From NCBI RefSeq assembly GCF_000314735.2, contig NZ_KB375270.1, forward strand, positions 2,170,001 through 2,234,000: a DNA stretch of 64,000 nt. Direction: 5' to 3'. Every line of letters starts with the position of its first letter. The stretch's first letter is position 1. The notes below the pieces were generated by a model. It did not search any database. It saw only the letters and a list, made by a program, of their open reading frames with translations, and was not told the DNA's origin. Below are positions 63,734 through 64,000 of the stretch, piece by piece. Position numbers and translations under genes: made by a program. Origin of the DNA: Afipia felis ATCC 53690. GTDB taxonomy: Bacteria > Pseudomonadota > Alphaproteobacteria > Rhizobiales > Xanthobacteraceae.

Positions 63734-63787
63734 TGAAATAATGGATGAAGTTAGCAAGACTTTATTTCGAGAAATGAAATAATGGAT
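63734..63787 (+). repeat. 13-bp direct repeat around a short upstream ORF before LysR
   Basis: TGAAATAATGGAT occurs at 63734-63746 and again at 63775-63787, the second covering the LysR start. The first copy's ATG (63741) opens a 13-codon ORF ending in TAA at 63780-63782, which shares one base with the LysR ATG (TAATG). An ATTTC-N2-GAAAT inverted repeat (63764-63775) lies between. Confidence 0.6.
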
Positions 63788-64000
63788 CGCCTCGACGCCA
63801 TCCGCGCCTTCATTGCCGTTCTGGATGAAGGCAATCTGACCAAAGCAGCCATGCGCCTGAACCGCTCACCAGTCGCTGTGACGCGCGCGATTGCATTTCT
63901 GGAAGCGGATGTGGGCACTGAATTGCTCCACCGTACGACACGAAGTGTTCGCGTCAGTGAAGCCGGCGAACGATATGCGGTCGTGTGCCGCCGTATCTTG
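63782..64000 (+). CDS. LysR family regulator, N-terminal part (cut by window end)
   Basis: The first 73 codons of a LysR-type regulator; the frame is still open at the last base. AIRAFIAVLDEGNLTKAAM and RSPVAVTRAIAFLEADVG form the HTH, and LLHRTTRSVRVSEAGERY is the usual wing. It is divergent from the GST gene, which with the FMN flavoprotein is its likely target. This gene is missing from any list that requires a stop codon. Confidence 0.88.
   Translation, partial: MDRLDAIRAFIAVLDEGNLTKAAMRLNRSPVAVTRAIAFLEADVGTELLHRTTRSVRVSEAGERYAVVCRRIL

Noticed and set aside
1..64000. CRISPR arrays, tRNA or rRNA genes, insertion sequences, prophage
   Set aside because: No regularly spaced repeats, cloverleaf-like sequences, transposase motifs or phage genes were seen by eye on either strand.

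Overview
The window is GC-rich, densely coded chromosome from an alphaproteobacterium. The best fit is the Bradyrhizobium / Afipia / Rhodopseudomonas group. The pointers are the ispH-thrB-rnhA order, a zinc-ligand-free L31 beside a DUF1465 (RcdA-like) gene, DUF1192, DUF1013 (TrcR-like) and DUF6494 proteins, and a FixK-type ccoNOQP locus. No rRNA, tRNA, CRISPR array, insertion sequence or prophage was seen. Placement rests on gene content read by eye; no database search was possible.

Layout. 0-25 kb is mostly conserved core: the 3' end of an inositol-monophosphatase gene, a MotA/ExbB-like plus OmpA/MotB-like pair, an ABC exporter, rpmE, an RcdA-like gene, a quinone oxidoreductase, a GGDEF/EAL membrane protein, yqgE, a DsbD-N-like protein, a peroxiredoxin, rnhA/thrB/ispH, trcR, dsbA, prpE and a TAXI-type TRAP transporter with a DUF1850-TPR protein. 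25-30 kb has two tandem SoxC/SoxD-like molybdenum sulfite dehydrogenase pairs with a divergent TetR gene. 30.8-36.1 kb has an EamA exporter and a LysR-controlled sugar-acid cluster (orphan ABC binding protein, glucarate dehydratase, HpcH/HpaI aldolase). 36-42 kb has a second GGDEF/EAL sensor, a cupredoxin, a membrane protein and a di-haem peroxidase. 42.3-48.1 kb is a cbb3 oxidase locus, ccoNOQP then ccoGHS, with ccoI missing from its usual place and an FNR/FixK box before ccoN.

48.3-64 kb is the most unusual part. One arm (minus strand) carries a LysR regulator, a mandelate-racemase-like enzyme and a nitrilase. A second LysR gene points right, towards a leftward branched-chain-type ABC importer (binding protein, livF, livG, livM, livH). 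Divergent from the importer is a tight operon: second nitrilase, malonyl-CoA decarboxylase (matA), malonyl-CoA synthetase (matB). The simplest reading is uptake of a small nitrile or cyano-acid, hydrolysis to malonate, activation to malonyl-CoA and decarboxylation to acetyl-CoA, with the other nitrilase and the racemase serving an alpha-hydroxynitrile/mandelate-type branch. That reading is inferred from gene order and family chemistry. The window ends in a FMN-flavoprotein/GST pair and the first 73 codons of a third LysR gene of this island, which has no stop before the window edge.

Regulatory structure found by eye includes a perfect LTTR box (32731-32753), a perfect 26-bp palindrome before dsbA (17284-17309), a 17-bp-stem hairpin closing a LysR gene (52823-52859), paired TetR-type half sites (29988-30102) and several bidirectional terminators.
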